A stretch of DNA of 64,000 nucleotides from Flavimaribacter sp024343425. GTDB taxonomy: Bacteria; Pseudomonadota; Alphaproteobacteria; Rhizobiales; Rhizobiaceae. Below the pieces are notes generated by a model. The model ran no database searches and was not told the DNA's origin. It was given only the letters and a program-made list of their open reading frames with translations. The stretch is taken from contig OZ245773.1 of assembly GCA_965227645.1 (NCBI GenBank), positions 1,178,001 to 1,242,000 on the forward strand. The letters run 5' to 3'. Positions within the stretch are counted from its first letter, which is position 1; every line of letters starts with the position of its first letter. This document shows positions 35,019 to 44,007 of this stretch, piece after piece. A program made the translations under genes and the position numbers.

Positions 35019-35507
35019 TCAGCAGTCGATCCAGCCCGTTGGCGTCTTCAGTCTGTGAACGACGGGAATCCGGTCCGAGATAATGGCCTCGACGAAGCAA
35101 CCTTCCTTGGCGGCGATGATGAGATCCACGAGTTGTTCGATTGGCGTCTCGCTCTCAATGGCGATGTCTATTGTTATCCCGACAGGCGCAGCCTTGTAGG
35201 GCTTGCCGGGTTCGACATGGCCTTTCCATGAGAATTCGGCGTCGACGGTGAGATCGTCGAGCTTGATCCTGAACCGTTTTGCGAAGGCGCGAATCTGCGT
35301 CATCAGGCAGGTGACGAAGCCGCCGACGAAATAGGTCAGCGGGGGCGGAGCTGTCGCATCGCCGCCGTGGAACGGGCCTTCGTCCGATGCGAGTTCGTGG
35401 CTTTCGCTGAACGGCTCGACGATGTCGATTTTCGTCTCATTCCGCATCTTGCCGGTCGCCACGCCATTGCAGCGGATAATCACGTCGAAGGTTTTGTTTT
35501 GTGACAC
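35019..35507 (-). CDS. OsmC family protein
   Basis: 162 aa. The two OsmC cysteines are present, in GGFVTCLMTQIRAFAKR and AAKEGCFVEAI, with the usual strand AEFSWKGHV. OsmC proteins are cytoplasmic thiol peroxidases acting on organic hydroperoxides. The gene sits 18 bp after the acyl-CoA dehydrogenase and 24 bp before the AhpD-like gene. Co-expression suggests that the dehydrogenase, perhaps an oxygen-using flavoprotein, makes peroxide or that a substrate hydroperoxide is reduced here. Confidence 0.85.
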   Translation of the reverse strand: MSQNKTFDVIIRCNGVATGKMRNETKIDIVEPFSESHELASDEGPFHGGDATAPPPLTYFVGGFVTCLMTQIRAFAKRFRIKLDDLTVDAEFSWKGHVEPGKPYKAAPVGITIDIAIESETPIEQLVDLIIAAKEGCFVEAIISDRIPVVHRLKTPTGWIDC

Positions 35508-35525
35508 GCAGGTACCTCCAGTCGG

Positions 35526-36686
35526 CTAGCGCGCGAGGCCAAGCCAGTTTGCGATGTTGTTTCGCTGTACGGCGGACGATCCGCCGATGATGGGCATCAG
35601 AAGCACGTCGCGCACGTTTCGCTCGATATCGAAATCGCGAACATAGCCGTAGGCGCCGAAGATGCTCTGTGCGTCGAGCACCACCTTCTTGGCCGCCTCT
35701 GTCACGAAGAGTTTCGTCATGGACGTCTCGACCCGGCGCGGGACTTCGCGGTCCGAAAGCTGCGCAGCGTGATAGGTGGCGAGCCGTGCGACGTGGAGCT
35801 GAGTCTTCATTTCCGCGAGCTGGTGCCGGATCGACTGGAAGGTGCTGATCGTGGAGCCGAACTGCTTGCGCGTCTCGCTGTATTCCCAGGCGTCGTCACA
35901 GGCGGCCTCCGCAATGCCAAGCGCGATTGCGGCGACTTCCAGCTTTTCGACGTCGAGTCCGGAAGACGTGATCATGCCCCAGCCGCGATTGAAACCGTCT
36001 TCTTCACCCACGACATTTTCCAGCGGGATCCTGACATCCGTAAAGCTTACGTCGGTCGTGCGCGCGCCCTTCATGCCCATGGATTCGATGGGTTGAATCT
36101 CAACTCCGGGACTGTCAGGCGGAATGAGAACGATCGAAAGGTTCTTGTAGCGCTCGCCCTGTTCGCCGGTGCGGATCAGCGCATAGATATAATCGCAGAT
36201 CTCGGATCCCGAACAGAAGCGCTTTGAACCGTTGATGACAATTTCGTCGCCCTCGATCCTGCCCGTGGTCTTGACGCTGGCGAGATCGGCTCCCGTATCC
36301 GCTTCCGTCCAGCCATAGGCGAATATCAGCTTGCCGGCGGCTATCCGTGGCAAAAGGTCGGCTTTCTGGCGTTCGGACCCGCATTCGAGAATGTTCATGC
36401 CGGCGTAACAGGCGCACATGATGTACGGAACCGAGATGGCGAGGCTGCGACGCGACAGTTCCTCGATCGTGACCAGGGTCGCAAGAATGTCGCGGCCTGT
36501 TCCGCCGAATTCTTCCGGAATGGTGCTGCCCATGACCCCGAGCGACGCAAGTTCCTCGAAGACGTTTTTCGGAAAGGTGTTTTCCTTGTCCCAGCGCGCC
36601 GCTTCCCGACGCGGCATGTGCCTTTCGGCAAAACGGCGCAAGGTATCGCGAAGCTGGTCGATATGCGATGGCAGTTCTATGGTCAT
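35526..36686 (-). CDS. Acyl-CoA dehydrogenase
   Basis: 386 aa from the ATG at 36686 (aggag 5 nt upstream). Standard features: GVMGSTIPEEFGGTGRDILA, YGWTEADTGADLASVKTTGR (substrate/FAD loop), RFCSGSEICDYIYALIRTGE, the C-terminal QSIFGAYGYVRDFDIERNVR and AVQRNNIANWLGLAR. A catalytic Glu is not obvious at the position of medium-chain enzymes. It is divergent from the CoA ligase gene across operator B. It probably performs the first alpha,beta-dehydrogenation of the ligase product. Confidence 0.9.
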   Translation of the reverse strand: MTIELPSHIDQLRDTLRRFAERHMPRREAARWDKENTFPKNVFEELASLGVMGSTIPEEFGGTGRDILATLVTIEELSRRSLAISVPYIMCACYAGMNILECGSERQKADLLPRIAAGKLIFAYGWTEADTGADLASVKTTGRIEGDEIVINGSKRFCSGSEICDYIYALIRTGEQGERYKNLSIVLIPPDSPGVEIQPIESMGMKGARTTDVSFTDVRIPLENVVGEEDGFNRGWGMITSSGLDVEKLEVAAIALGIAEAACDDAWEYSETRKQFGSTISTFQSIRHQLAEMKTQLHVARLATYHAAQLSDREVPRRVETSMTKLFVTEAAKKVVLDAQSIFGAYGYVRDFDIERNVRDVLLMPIIGGSSAVQRNNIANWLGLAR

Positions 36687-36828
36687 GCTCCTCACCAAAG
36701 CCCGCATACGCAGGCTCCATCATCCGGTTTGCGATCGACCTGAACGCCGAAAGCTGTTTTGGCGTCCTTCCTCACCGGGTCTCCGGAATGGCCATAACCC
36801 TGTCCTCAAAATGTCGGATAGTCAATTA

Positions 36829-36847
36829 AAATTTTGAATCAATATTC
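36829..36847. promoter_or_regulatory. Operator B: AAATTTTG-AAT-CAATATTC
   Basis: Same 8-3-8 inverted repeat as operators A and C, with one arm perfect and two mismatches in the other. It lies in the divergent gap between the acyl-CoA dehydrogenase (36686, minus) and the CoA ligase (36908, plus), ending 61 bp before the ligase start. Confidence 0.7.
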
Positions 36848-36907
36848 AGTTTGTGTTTTTGGCTGACAACAGCTAATTTCATCTCGTTGTTCACGGAGGA
36901 GGAAATA

Positions 36908-38560
36908 GTGGGCATGAGGAAATGGAAGTCGCGCATCGAGCTCCTTCCCGCCGAAATGTGGGCGTCGAGCGGCGACTGGGAAGGCAAGACGATTGCAACG
37001 CGTCTGGATGCGCTCTGCGCCAGCGATCCGGATATAGTCCTCTTCGTCGATGGCGACGAAACCCTGACTGCGAAAGAAATCCGCGACGCCTCGCTTCGTC
37101 TTTGCTCCGCGTTCGAGAAGCTCGGCCTGCGGCCAGGCGATGTGGTCAGTTTTCAGCTTCCGAACTGGCGCGAAGTCGTGTTCATCGATGTGGCCTGCGC
37201 CTATGGTGGTTTCGTCTGCAATCCGATCGTTCCGATCTATCGTGAGGCGGAGGTCAAGCATATTATCGAAGACGCCGGCTCAGCGCTGTTTCTTGTTCCG
37301 CACCGCTTCCGGAACTTCGACTATATCGACATGGCGAGACGGATCGGAGACAAGCTCGGCCACACTTTCCGGACGGTGGTCGTAAGACCAGAAGGTGCTA
37401 TCGAGGAAACGCGTTTTGACGACCTTCTCGACGGTGATGATTGCGGCGAAGAGCGATTGCCCGTCGACGCCAATTCCATCAAGCTCCTCATGTATACGTC
37501 GGGCACCACGGGACGCGCCAAAGGCGTCCTCCACAGCCACAACACGATCGGCGCAGAAATCAGGAATTTCATCAGGTATCTTGGAATGAGCGGCAACGAC
37601 GTGATCCTGATGCCGTCTCCGTTGAGTCACATCACCGGGTACCTCTACGGAATTCAGCTGCCGATCACGCTCGGCGCGAAGGCCGTTCTGATGGACGCCT
37701 GGGAGGTCGGGCGCGCGACGGAACTCATTGACCAGCATCAGGTCACGTTCACCATCGGGGCCACGCCGTTTCTTCAGGAACTCGCCAGCTTTGCGAAAGC
37801 GCAGGGACGGCATTTGCCGAGCATGCGCTATTTCGCCAGCGGCGGCGCGCCCGTGCCGCCGGAAATCGTCGAGCGCGCCAACGCTGCGATGGTAAACTGC
37901 GCAGCGTTCAGGGTTTACGGAAGCACGGAAGCGCCGACGGTGACGCTGGGTGTGCCGCAACGCGAGCGGGCCCGGCTTGCGGCGACGACGGAAGGCTTCG
38001 TTGTTGGCCATGACATCAGGCTCGTCGATCTGGAGGGCAACGACGTTGCGCCGGGTGAGGAGGGGGAGATCATCACGAAGGGTCCGGAAGTCTGCCTGGG
38101 GTACACGCTTGCCGAGCATAATGACGCGGCCTTCGATTCGGATGGATATTTTCACACCGGCGATCTTGCCATGATGACTGACGAGGGATGTCTCGTGATT
38201 ACCGGTCGAAAGAAGGACCTGATAATCCGGGGCGGCGAGAATCTCAGTCCAAAGGAGATCGAGGACGAGATCTACAAGCTGGACGCGGTCAAGGAGGCCG
38301 CCGTCGTGGCCATGCCGCATGCCCGTCTTGGAGAGACCGGCTGCGCTTTCGTCGTGCTTCAGCCCGGAAAAACATTGAGTTTTGGAGAGTTGGTGGAAAG
38401 TCTTGACCGTTCTGGTCTGGCGCGGCAGAAGTTTCCGGAACGACTGGAGATTGTTTCCGAGGTGCCATACACCGCGGCCGGGAAGGTCAGGAAAGACATG
38501 CTTAGAAAGATTGCGTCCGAGTTTGCTCCGGCCGGCAAGGCGGCTGATGAAAACGGCTAG
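36908..38560 (+). CDS. AMP-forming acyl-CoA synthetase (cyclohexanecarboxylate/medium-chain-like)
   Basis: 550 aa from GTG 36908, 5 nt after ggaggagg; the ATG at 36914 is possible. ANL-superfamily motifs in order: A3 MYTSGTTGRAKGVLHS, VYGSTEAPTVT (A5), GYFHTGDLAMM with the A7 Asp, KKDLIIRGGENLSPKEIEDE (A8) and A10 TAAGKVRKDML with the catalytic Lys. It activates a carboxylic acid to its CoA thioester via the acyl-AMP. Among family members it reminds me of cyclohexanecarboxylate-CoA ligases (AliA), but the substrate cannot be fixed. Its 3' end overlaps the tandem TetR gene by 14 bp. Confidence 0.9.
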   Translation: MGMRKWKSRIELLPAEMWASSGDWEGKTIATRLDALCASDPDIVLFVDGDETLTAKEIRDASLRLCSAFEKLGLRPGDVVSFQLPNWREVVFIDVACAYGGFVCNPIVPIYREAEVKHIIEDAGSALFLVPHRFRNFDYIDMARRIGDKLGHTFRTVVVRPEGAIEETRFDDLLDGDDCGEERLPVDANSIKLLMYTSGTTGRAKGVLHSHNTIGAEIRNFIRYLGMSGNDVILMPSPLSHITGYLYGIQLPITLGAKAVLMDAWEVGRATELIDQHQVTFTIGATPFLQELASFAKAQGRHLPSMRYFASGGAPVPPEIVERANAAMVNCAAFRVYGSTEAPTVTLGVPQRERARLAATTEGFVVGHDIRLVDLEGNDVAPGEEGEIITKGPEVCLGYTLAEHNDAAFDSDGYFHTGDLAMMTDEGCLVITGRKKDLIIRGGENLSPKEIEDEIYKLDAVKEAAVVAMPHARLGETGCAFVVLQPGKTLSFGELVESLDRSGLARQKFPERLEIVSEVPYTAAGKVRKDMLRKIASEFAPAGKAADENG

Positions 38561-39791
38561 GAAGAAGAAATCACGCGGCGATCAGCAACGCGAACGACGC
38601 GAAGCACTGATCAACGCCGGACTGCGGATCGTCTCCAAGTACGGCTACGTGAACGCATCGGTCTCGCGTGTTACGGCTGCGGCAGGTCTCGCACAGGGGA
38701 CCCTGTATTCCTATTTCGAGAGCCATCAGGCCTACCTGGAAGAACTGCTGAAAGTGGAAGGCGCCAGGTTTTTTCGGTTGATCAACAAGCACACTTTCAT
38801 CAGCGACAATTTCTTTGATACGGAGCGCTCGGCGTTTCTCGCCTATTCGCGTTATCTGAAGCGCCATCCCTATTTTCTCCGCGTATTGACGGATGCAGAA
38901 AGCGCAGCGCCGACCAGTTACGCGCAGCATATGGATCGCGTTGAAAACCGATATCTGAAGGCCTTGCAGCGCGCTGCGGACGAGGGGCAGTTGCGGCTGC
39001 AGAACCAGGAAGCCTTTCGCGATCTCGGCGAGGTGCTGGGCGGCTCCTATGGTCACCTGGGATTGGGCGCGCAGGCGCGTCCTTTCGACGGCGACGCAAC
39101 GAACGGACTTTTCCCCGAGTGGGTCGCAGACACGTATATTGGCTTCATACGGCAAGGGTTCGACGAACCGATCAAGGCGCGCATGCCGTCATCCGTTCCG
39201 CTTGCCGAGAACCAGTCCATGACGACCCGGGAGGCTTTGCTGGAGGCGGCGGCGCGAGTCGTCTGGAATGTCGGTTTCGCCGATGCGACGATCAAGGCGA
39301 TTGTCGAGGAGGCGGATCTGGCTGTCGGAACTTTTTACAGTCATTTCGAGAGCCAGCAGGAAATATTCGACGAACTGCTCAATCACGTCAGGACGAAGAT
39401 GATCGCCCACATTCGTCTGTTCGTCGCGGGCAACACCCGCTTCATCGACCGCGAATACGCAGGCTTTGTCGGCTTTTTCGATTATCTCTGTCATCAGCCG
39501 TGGTACATCAGAATCGAGTCGGCCGCTGCTGTTTATGCGACGGAAACCTACCGCAGGCATTTTTTCGATCTGGCGGACAGTTACGTCCGCACGATGCGTC
39601 GCGCGCAGGCGAACGGAGAACTTTTACGGTTCGAGGAGAGGGATCTGCCTGCTCTGGCCTATATCATGATGGCCGCCCGGCATTATTTTGCAGCGCGGTA
39701 TCTGCCGCCGACGGCTACGGAACGGTCCCTTCCCGGCCATGTCTTCGACACCTATCGGAGCTTTCTGGAGCAGGGTCTGGAAGCGCGGTAA
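38547..39791 (+). CDS. Tandem (double-headed) TetR family regulator
   Basis: 414 aa from the ATG at 38547, inside the last codons of the ligase gene. It contains two full TetR units in one chain: unit 1 with LINAGLRIVSKYGYVNASVS then AGLAQGTLYSYFESHQAYLE (residues 21-65), and unit 2 with LLEAAARVVWNVGFADATIK then ADLAVGTFYSHFESQQEIFD (about 231-277), each followed by its own ligand domain. One polypeptide can thus act as a built-in dimer. It is coupled to the ligase and flanked by operators B and C, so it is the likely regulator of the whole island, probably relieved by an acyl-CoA. Confidence 0.9.
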   Translation: MKTARKKKSRGDQQRERREALINAGLRIVSKYGYVNASVSRVTAAAGLAQGTLYSYFESHQAYLEELLKVEGARFFRLINKHTFISDNFFDTERSAFLAYSRYLKRHPYFLRVLTDAESAAPTSYAQHMDRVENRYLKALQRAADEGQLRLQNQEAFRDLGEVLGGSYGHLGLGAQARPFDGDATNGLFPEWVADTYIGFIRQGFDEPIKARMPSSVPLAENQSMTTREALLEAAARVVWNVGFADATIKAIVEEADLAVGTFYSHFESQQEIFDELLNHVRTKMIAHIRLFVAGNTRFIDREYAGFVGFFDYLCHQPWYIRIESAAAVYATETYRRHFFDLADSYVRTMRRAQANGELLRFEERDLPALAYIMMAARHYFAARYLPPTATERSLPGHVFDTYRSFLEQGLEAR

Positions 39792-39899
39792 GCTTCTTCA
39801 AGAAATTGTTTTCAATATAAAAATTGATCCTTTGGTCTGGCTCTCCGGCTTAAGCGACAGCGCGCCTGAATCATCGATGCCCGGATTGAAAGAATATCC

Positions 39900-39918
39900 G
39901 AATATTGGTTCAAAATTC
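39900..39918. promoter_or_regulatory. Operator C: GAATATTG-GTT-CAAAATTC
   Basis: Same 8-3-8 inverted repeat with one mismatch in the second arm. A TTGACA (39921-39926) follows immediately, consistent with a -35 box covered by the repressor; the -10 is not clear. The repeat ends 61 bp before the hydrolase start, the same distance as operator B from the ligase start. Confidence 0.75.
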
Positions 39919-39978
39919 TATTGACATCCAAGGTTGGTTTGCCCATCATCCGGGCATTCAAATTTTTGGGAGGTTCCA

Positions 39979-40893
39979 ATGCAGAAGGTCGAGTTCAAGA
40001 GTGGTGGAGAAACGCTGAGCGGAGTTTATATCCGTCCGGAAAATGCGTCCGGCGACGTGCCGATCGTCGTCATGGCTGGCGGATGGTGTTACACCAAGGA
40101 AGTCGTCATGCCGCACTACGCGAAGTTCTTCCACGATATTGGCTGCGCCACTCTCTACTTCGACTATCGCAATTTCGGTGAAAGCACCGGCGAACCGCGC
40201 CAGCATCTCGATCCGTGGGAACAGATCGAGGACTATCAGAATGCATTTTCATTCGCCGAAACGCTGGACGGAATCGATATCGCGCGTTCGGGATATTGGG
40301 GGATTTCCTACTCGGGCGGTCACGCCATCATTCTGAACGCGATTGATCAGCGCGCCGCGTGGACGATATCGACTGTGCCGGTTGTCGATGGCTTCCAGAC
40401 GATGCGCCGGTGCCATGGGGAGCGTCGCTATGCCGAGCTGCTCAAGGTCATCGCCGAAGATCGCAAGAACCGGTACGAGGGAAAGCCGAGCGCGCGTCTG
40501 GCGATGTCGCCGGAATCCGATCCGTCGAAGGAAATGAGCTCCTGGCCTTTCCCGCACGTCTATGCCGGATTCATGGGGATCAAGGCGAACGAGGCGCCGC
40601 TGCACGAGCACTGGAATACCGTTGAATCGGTCGAGCTGCTGCTGCGCTATGTCGTCAAACCCTACGCGGAACGCATCATCGAAACGCCGGCCATGGTGGC
40701 GCTCGCCAAGGCGGACAACATCACATCGGCGGATCTTGAGGTGGAGATTTACAACGCCATACCCTGCGCTGACAAGGAGCTCGCTGTTGTGCGCGGCGTC
40801 GATCACATGAGCCTCTACACAAACACGGATCACCTCGGAAAGATCGCCAAGGTTCAGGCCAACTGGCTTGAGGAACTGTTGACGCGGATCTGA
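39979..40893 (+). CDS. Alpha/beta hydrolase (S15/FrsA-like), copy 1
   Basis: 304 aa from the ATG at 39979 (gggagg upstream). Nucleophile elbow GISYSGGHA at about residues 112-120 fits the GxSYxG form of the S15 esterase/dipeptidyl peptidase group. An oxyanion-side segment VVMAGGWCYTKEVVMPHYAK lies early; the acid/His end is probably ALAKADN and GVDHMSLYT. It is homologous along its length to the hydrolase at 44008 (shared GGWCY, DYRNxG, QHLDPW, SSWPFP). It is the first gene of the E1/lipoyl/ECH unit. Substrates may be thioesters, lactones or a C-C bond; none can be assigned. Confidence 0.85.
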   Translation: MQKVEFKSGGETLSGVYIRPENASGDVPIVVMAGGWCYTKEVVMPHYAKFFHDIGCATLYFDYRNFGESTGEPRQHLDPWEQIEDYQNAFSFAETLDGIDIARSGYWGISYSGGHAIILNAIDQRAAWTISTVPVVDGFQTMRRCHGERRYAELLKVIAEDRKNRYEGKPSARLAMSPESDPSKEMSSWPFPHVYAGFMGIKANEAPLHEHWNTVESVELLLRYVVKPYAERIIETPAMVALAKADNITSADLEVEIYNAIPCADKELAVVRGVDHMSLYTNTDHLGKIAKVQANWLEELLTRI

Positions 40894-40955
40894 CCTGATC
40901 AGCCTGGAGCGGCGTCTTTCATCGCCGCTCCGCAAAACAACAGCGGTTGATTGAC

Positions 40956-41936
40956 ATGATATCCAACACGCGCGCGGCGGGATCTATTGATCTGCTGCGA
41001 ATGATGCTGACGATCCGCAAGGCGGAAGAGCGCCTTGCAAGCGACTTCAAGGCCGGGATGCTCCCGGGGCCGGTGCATCTCTATATCGGCCAGGAGGCTG
41101 TTGCGACCGGTGTATGCGCCGGGCTTGACGATCGGGACTGGATCACGTCCACCCATCGTGGTCACGGGCACTTCCTGGCCAAGGGCGGCGACCCGAAAGC
41201 CATGTTCGCTGAAATCTACGGAAGAAGCACCGGAATTTGCGGCGGCTTCGGCGGCTCCATGCACGTCGCCGATGTATCGAAGGGAATTCTTGGCGCCAAC
41301 GGCATCGTCGGCGGCGGCATAGCGCTTGCAGCAGGCGCAGCCCTTGCCGCACAGCTCGATGGCGAAAACCGCGTCGGCGTCTGCTTCTTCGGCGACGGGG
41401 CAGCGGCTCAGGGCGTTCTCGGAGAGGCGCTCAACGTTACGGCGCTCTGGAAACTGCCGCTGATCCTCGTCTGCGAGAACAACGGATTTTCCGAGTTTTC
41501 GCCGAGCAGCAACGTGATCGCAGGCGACATCTACCGGCGGGCGGAACCGTATGGAGTGCCGTCCGTGCGAATCGACGGCAACGACCTCGACGCCGTTCTG
41601 GAAGCTTCCGAAACCGCTCTGGACCGGGCTCGGAATGGCGGCGGCGGCACGCTGATCGAAGCGCTGACCTATCGGATACATGGCCATGTCGAGGGTGAGC
41701 ATGCGTTCTTGAAAACCCGCTATCGTGAAGACGACGAAATCGAACGCTGGCGTGGGGAAGATCCGATCGAGCGTTATGCGCATTGGCTTGTGGACCAGGG
41801 CGAGATGGCGGCAGGCAAATTCGCCGAACTGGAAGAAGACATCGGCCGGATGATCAAGGATGCAGCTGATTCCGTTGCAGACGATCCCTATCCCGAAATC
41901 GCCAATCTCGAACGGCACCGACTGGGGGCTGAATGA
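40956..41936 (+). CDS. acoA: Thiamine-diphosphate-dependent dehydrogenase E1, alpha subunit (AcoA/PDH-like)
   Basis: 326 aa. E1-alpha landmarks: LLRMMLTIRKAEERLASDFK, the STHRGHGHFLAKGGD loop, GICGGFGGSMHVADV, and the thiamine-diphosphate motif GDGAAAQGVLGEALNVTALW ending in ENN. This is the AcoA/PdhA type that works with AcoB on acetoin or a 2-oxoacid. The beta gene overlaps by ATGA and a stand-alone lipoyl gene follows. The symbol marks resemblance only; adjacent hydrolases and enoyl-CoA hydratase argue for a substrate other than acetoin. Confidence 0.88.
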   Translation: MISNTRAAGSIDLLRMMLTIRKAEERLASDFKAGMLPGPVHLYIGQEAVATGVCAGLDDRDWITSTHRGHGHFLAKGGDPKAMFAEIYGRSTGICGGFGGSMHVADVSKGILGANGIVGGGIALAAGAALAAQLDGENRVGVCFFGDGAAAQGVLGEALNVTALWKLPLILVCENNGFSEFSPSSNVIAGDIYRRAEPYGVPSVRIDGNDLDAVLEASETALDRARNGGGGTLIEALTYRIHGHVEGEHAFLKTRYREDDEIERWRGEDPIERYAHWLVDQGEMAAGKFAELEEDIGRMIKDAADSVADDPYPEIANLERHRLGAE

Positions 41937-42913
41937 TGCGCAAGCGTATGATCCACGCCATAAACGATGCTCTCTTTGAGGAAATGGAGCGCGACGAACG
42001 CGTCATTCTGATCGGCGAGGATGTCGGGGCTTCGATTTTTGGCGATACGCGCGGCCTGCTGGATCGGTTTGGTCCGGACCGTGTTCGGGATACGCCGATC
42101 TCGGAAGCGATCATGAGCGGCATGGCGGTTGGCGCGGCGGCAGCCGGGTACCGCGTGGTGTGTCACCTCATGTATGCGAATTTCATCTACACGGCTTTCG
42201 ATGCAATCGCCAATCAGGCCTCGCGTCTGAGGTTGATGACGAACGGCCAGATACGATTGCCCGTGGTTTTCATGGCCGCCGGCGGAGGCGGTCGCTCGAA
42301 CGCCGGCCAGCACTCCGACTATCCGCATGCGCCGGTGGCCTCTCTGGGAGGGGTCTATGTGGCTACCCCGTCCTGTTCTGCCGACGCGAAGGGGCTTTTG
42401 AAGACCGCGATCCGCACCGACGATCCGGTGTTTTTCCTGCAGCCTACGAGCCGTGGCGGCGAAATGGGGGATATCCCGGAAGGCGACCATACGGTTCCGC
42501 TGGTCAGCGCGCATGTGGCGCGGCAGGGCGATGACGTGACGATCGTCGCCATCGGCGCGATGCTGCGTATCGCCACGCGCGCCGCCGATGCGCTCGCCGA
42601 AGAAGGCGTTTCCGTCGAGATCGTCGATCCGCGCACTTCCTATCCGCTGGATGAGGAGGTCATTCTCGCTTCCGTGCGAAAGACCGGCCGTCTGGTGGTT
42701 GTGGACGAGGCGCGCGCGGCCGGCAGCGTTGCAAACCAAATCTCGGCGCTCGTTTGCGAAAAGGCGTTTTCGGCGCTGAGGGCGCCGATCATTTCTGTGA
42801 CGACACCGGACCTGGCGATCGCCTATTCGCCGCCGCTGGAGAAGGCGATGATACCGGGACCAGAAGATGTCGTGGCCTTAGTTCAAAGACTGATCAAGGA
42901 GACGGGGCAGTGA
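41933..42913 (+). CDS. acoB: Thiamine-diphosphate-dependent dehydrogenase E1, beta subunit (AcoB/PDH-like)
   Basis: 326 aa. Transketolase-like pyrimidine domain with LIGEDVGASIFGDTRGLLDR, TPISEAIMSGMAVGAAAAGY and FIYTAFDAIANQASRLRLMT; the catalytic-loop AAGGGGRSNAGQHSDYPHAP contains the conserved His; the C-terminal domain has DEARAAGSVANQISALVCEK. It forms the alpha2beta2 E1 with the upstream gene, both ends coupled (ATGA upstream, GTGA downstream). Confidence 0.9.
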   Translation: MMRKRMIHAINDALFEEMERDERVILIGEDVGASIFGDTRGLLDRFGPDRVRDTPISEAIMSGMAVGAAAAGYRVVCHLMYANFIYTAFDAIANQASRLRLMTNGQIRLPVVFMAAGGGGRSNAGQHSDYPHAPVASLGGVYVATPSCSADAKGLLKTAIRTDDPVFFLQPTSRGGEMGDIPEGDHTVPLVSAHVARQGDDVTIVAIGAMLRIATRAADALAEEGVSVEIVDPRTSYPLDEEVILASVRKTGRLVVVDEARAAGSVANQISALVCEKAFSALRAPIISVTTPDLAIAYSPPLEKAMIPGPEDVVALVQRLIKETGQ

Positions 42914-43149
42914 AGGCCGTACTGAAACTTCCGAAGCTTTCCATGAACATGGAAGAGGGAACCCTGACGGAATGGCGCAAGGCCGAAGGCGACAGGTTCA
43001 AGGAAGGCGAAGTCCTTTACGCGGTCGAAACCGAAAAGGTCGTGAGCGAAGTGGAAGCTCCGTGTGACGGAACGCTTCTGTCGATCATTGCCGGGGAGGG
43101 CTGCGAACTGGAGGTCGGCGCGCCGGTCTGCCGTATTGAACAGGGCTGA
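42910..43149 (+). CDS. Stand-alone lipoyl (biotinyl-lipoyl attachment) domain protein
   Basis: 79 aa from GTG 42910, which overlaps the E1-beta stop (GTGA). It is a single complete lipoyl domain: LPKLSMNMEEGTLTEWRKAE, then LYAVETEKVVSEVEAPCDGT with the swinging Lys in ETEKV, and a final strand EVGAPVCRIEQ. There is no peripheral-subunit-binding or acyltransferase domain and no E3 gene nearby. In ordinary complexes this domain is part of E2, so here it may shuttle intermediates between E1 and a separate partner in the manner of GcvH. Confidence 0.88.
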   Translation: MKAVLKLPKLSMNMEEGTLTEWRKAEGDRFKEGEVLYAVETEKVVSEVEAPCDGTLLSIIAGEGCELEVGAPVCRIEQG

Positions 43150-43173
43150 GCGCCATTTTCGGGAGGAGTTGGC

Positions 43174-43971
43174 ATGAGTTGGACAGAGGCATACGAGACG
43201 ATCCGGTTTGAGCGCAGAGGTCGCGTGATCACGGCGACCCTGAACCTTCCGGACAGTTTGAACGCCGTCAACGCCCAAATGCACACGGAACTGTCGCGGG
43301 TCTTTGTCGATCTCAACGACGATCCGGAGTCGGACATTGTTGTCCTGACAGGCGCGGGACGGGCTTTCTGCGCCGGCGGCGACATGGACTGGATGCAGGA
43401 CGCCATCGACGCGCCGCGTCTGTTCGAGCAGACCGCCTATGAAGCCAAGCGCATTGTCTTTTCGCAGCTCGATCTGGAGAAGCCGCTGATTTGCCGCTTG
43501 AACGGCCACGCAATCGGGCTTGGCGGGACGATTGCGCTTGGTTGCGACGTCGTTATTGCCGACGAGCGCGCGAAGCTCGGTGACCCACATGTGACGGTCG
43601 GCCTTGTCGCTGGCGATGGAGGCGCCGTGCTTTGGCCGCATCTGATCGGCTATCTTCGCGCCAAGGAATATCTCCTGACAGGCGACCTGATACCGGCGCC
43701 TGAGGCCGCCCGCATGGGTCTGATCAATCGCGCCGTTCCCACAGACAGTCTCGACGATGACGTCTACCAACTCGCTGATCGTCTTGCATCGGGAGCGCGA
43801 AAGGCGATCCGATGGACGAAGGTCGTGTCGAACCTGGCGCTGAAACAGGTCGCGCACGCCGTGATGGATCCGAGCATTGCCTACGAGTCGCTTTCGAACG
43901 TGTCTGACGACCACAGGGAAGCGGTCGCGGCGTTCCGCGAAAAGCGCGCGCCGAAATTTACCGGAAACTGA
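43174..43971 (+). CDS. Enoyl-CoA hydratase/isomerase family protein
   Basis: 265 aa, crotonase fold. Oxyanion-hole loops: VVLTGAGRAFCAGGDMDWMQ and LNGHAIGLGGTIALGCDVVI; downstream ARMGLINRAVPTDSLDDD. The Asp of the hydratase/dehalogenase pair is not evident; ADERAKLGDPHVTVGLVAGD carries a GDPHVTVGL variant of the ExxxxxG motif, so a hydrolase or C-C lyase activity is possible. It sits between the lipoyl gene and the second hydrolase. Confidence 0.88.
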   Translation: MSWTEAYETIRFERRGRVITATLNLPDSLNAVNAQMHTELSRVFVDLNDDPESDIVVLTGAGRAFCAGGDMDWMQDAIDAPRLFEQTAYEAKRIVFSQLDLEKPLICRLNGHAIGLGGTIALGCDVVIADERAKLGDPHVTVGLVAGDGGAVLWPHLIGYLRAKEYLLTGDLIPAPEAARMGLINRAVPTDSLDDDVYQLADRLASGARKAIRWTKVVSNLALKQVAHAVMDPSIAYESLSNVSDDHREAVAAFREKRAPKFTGN

Positions 43972-44007
43972 TCCGGGCAGGGAACAGGCCCACAAGGAGA
44001 ACGTAAA

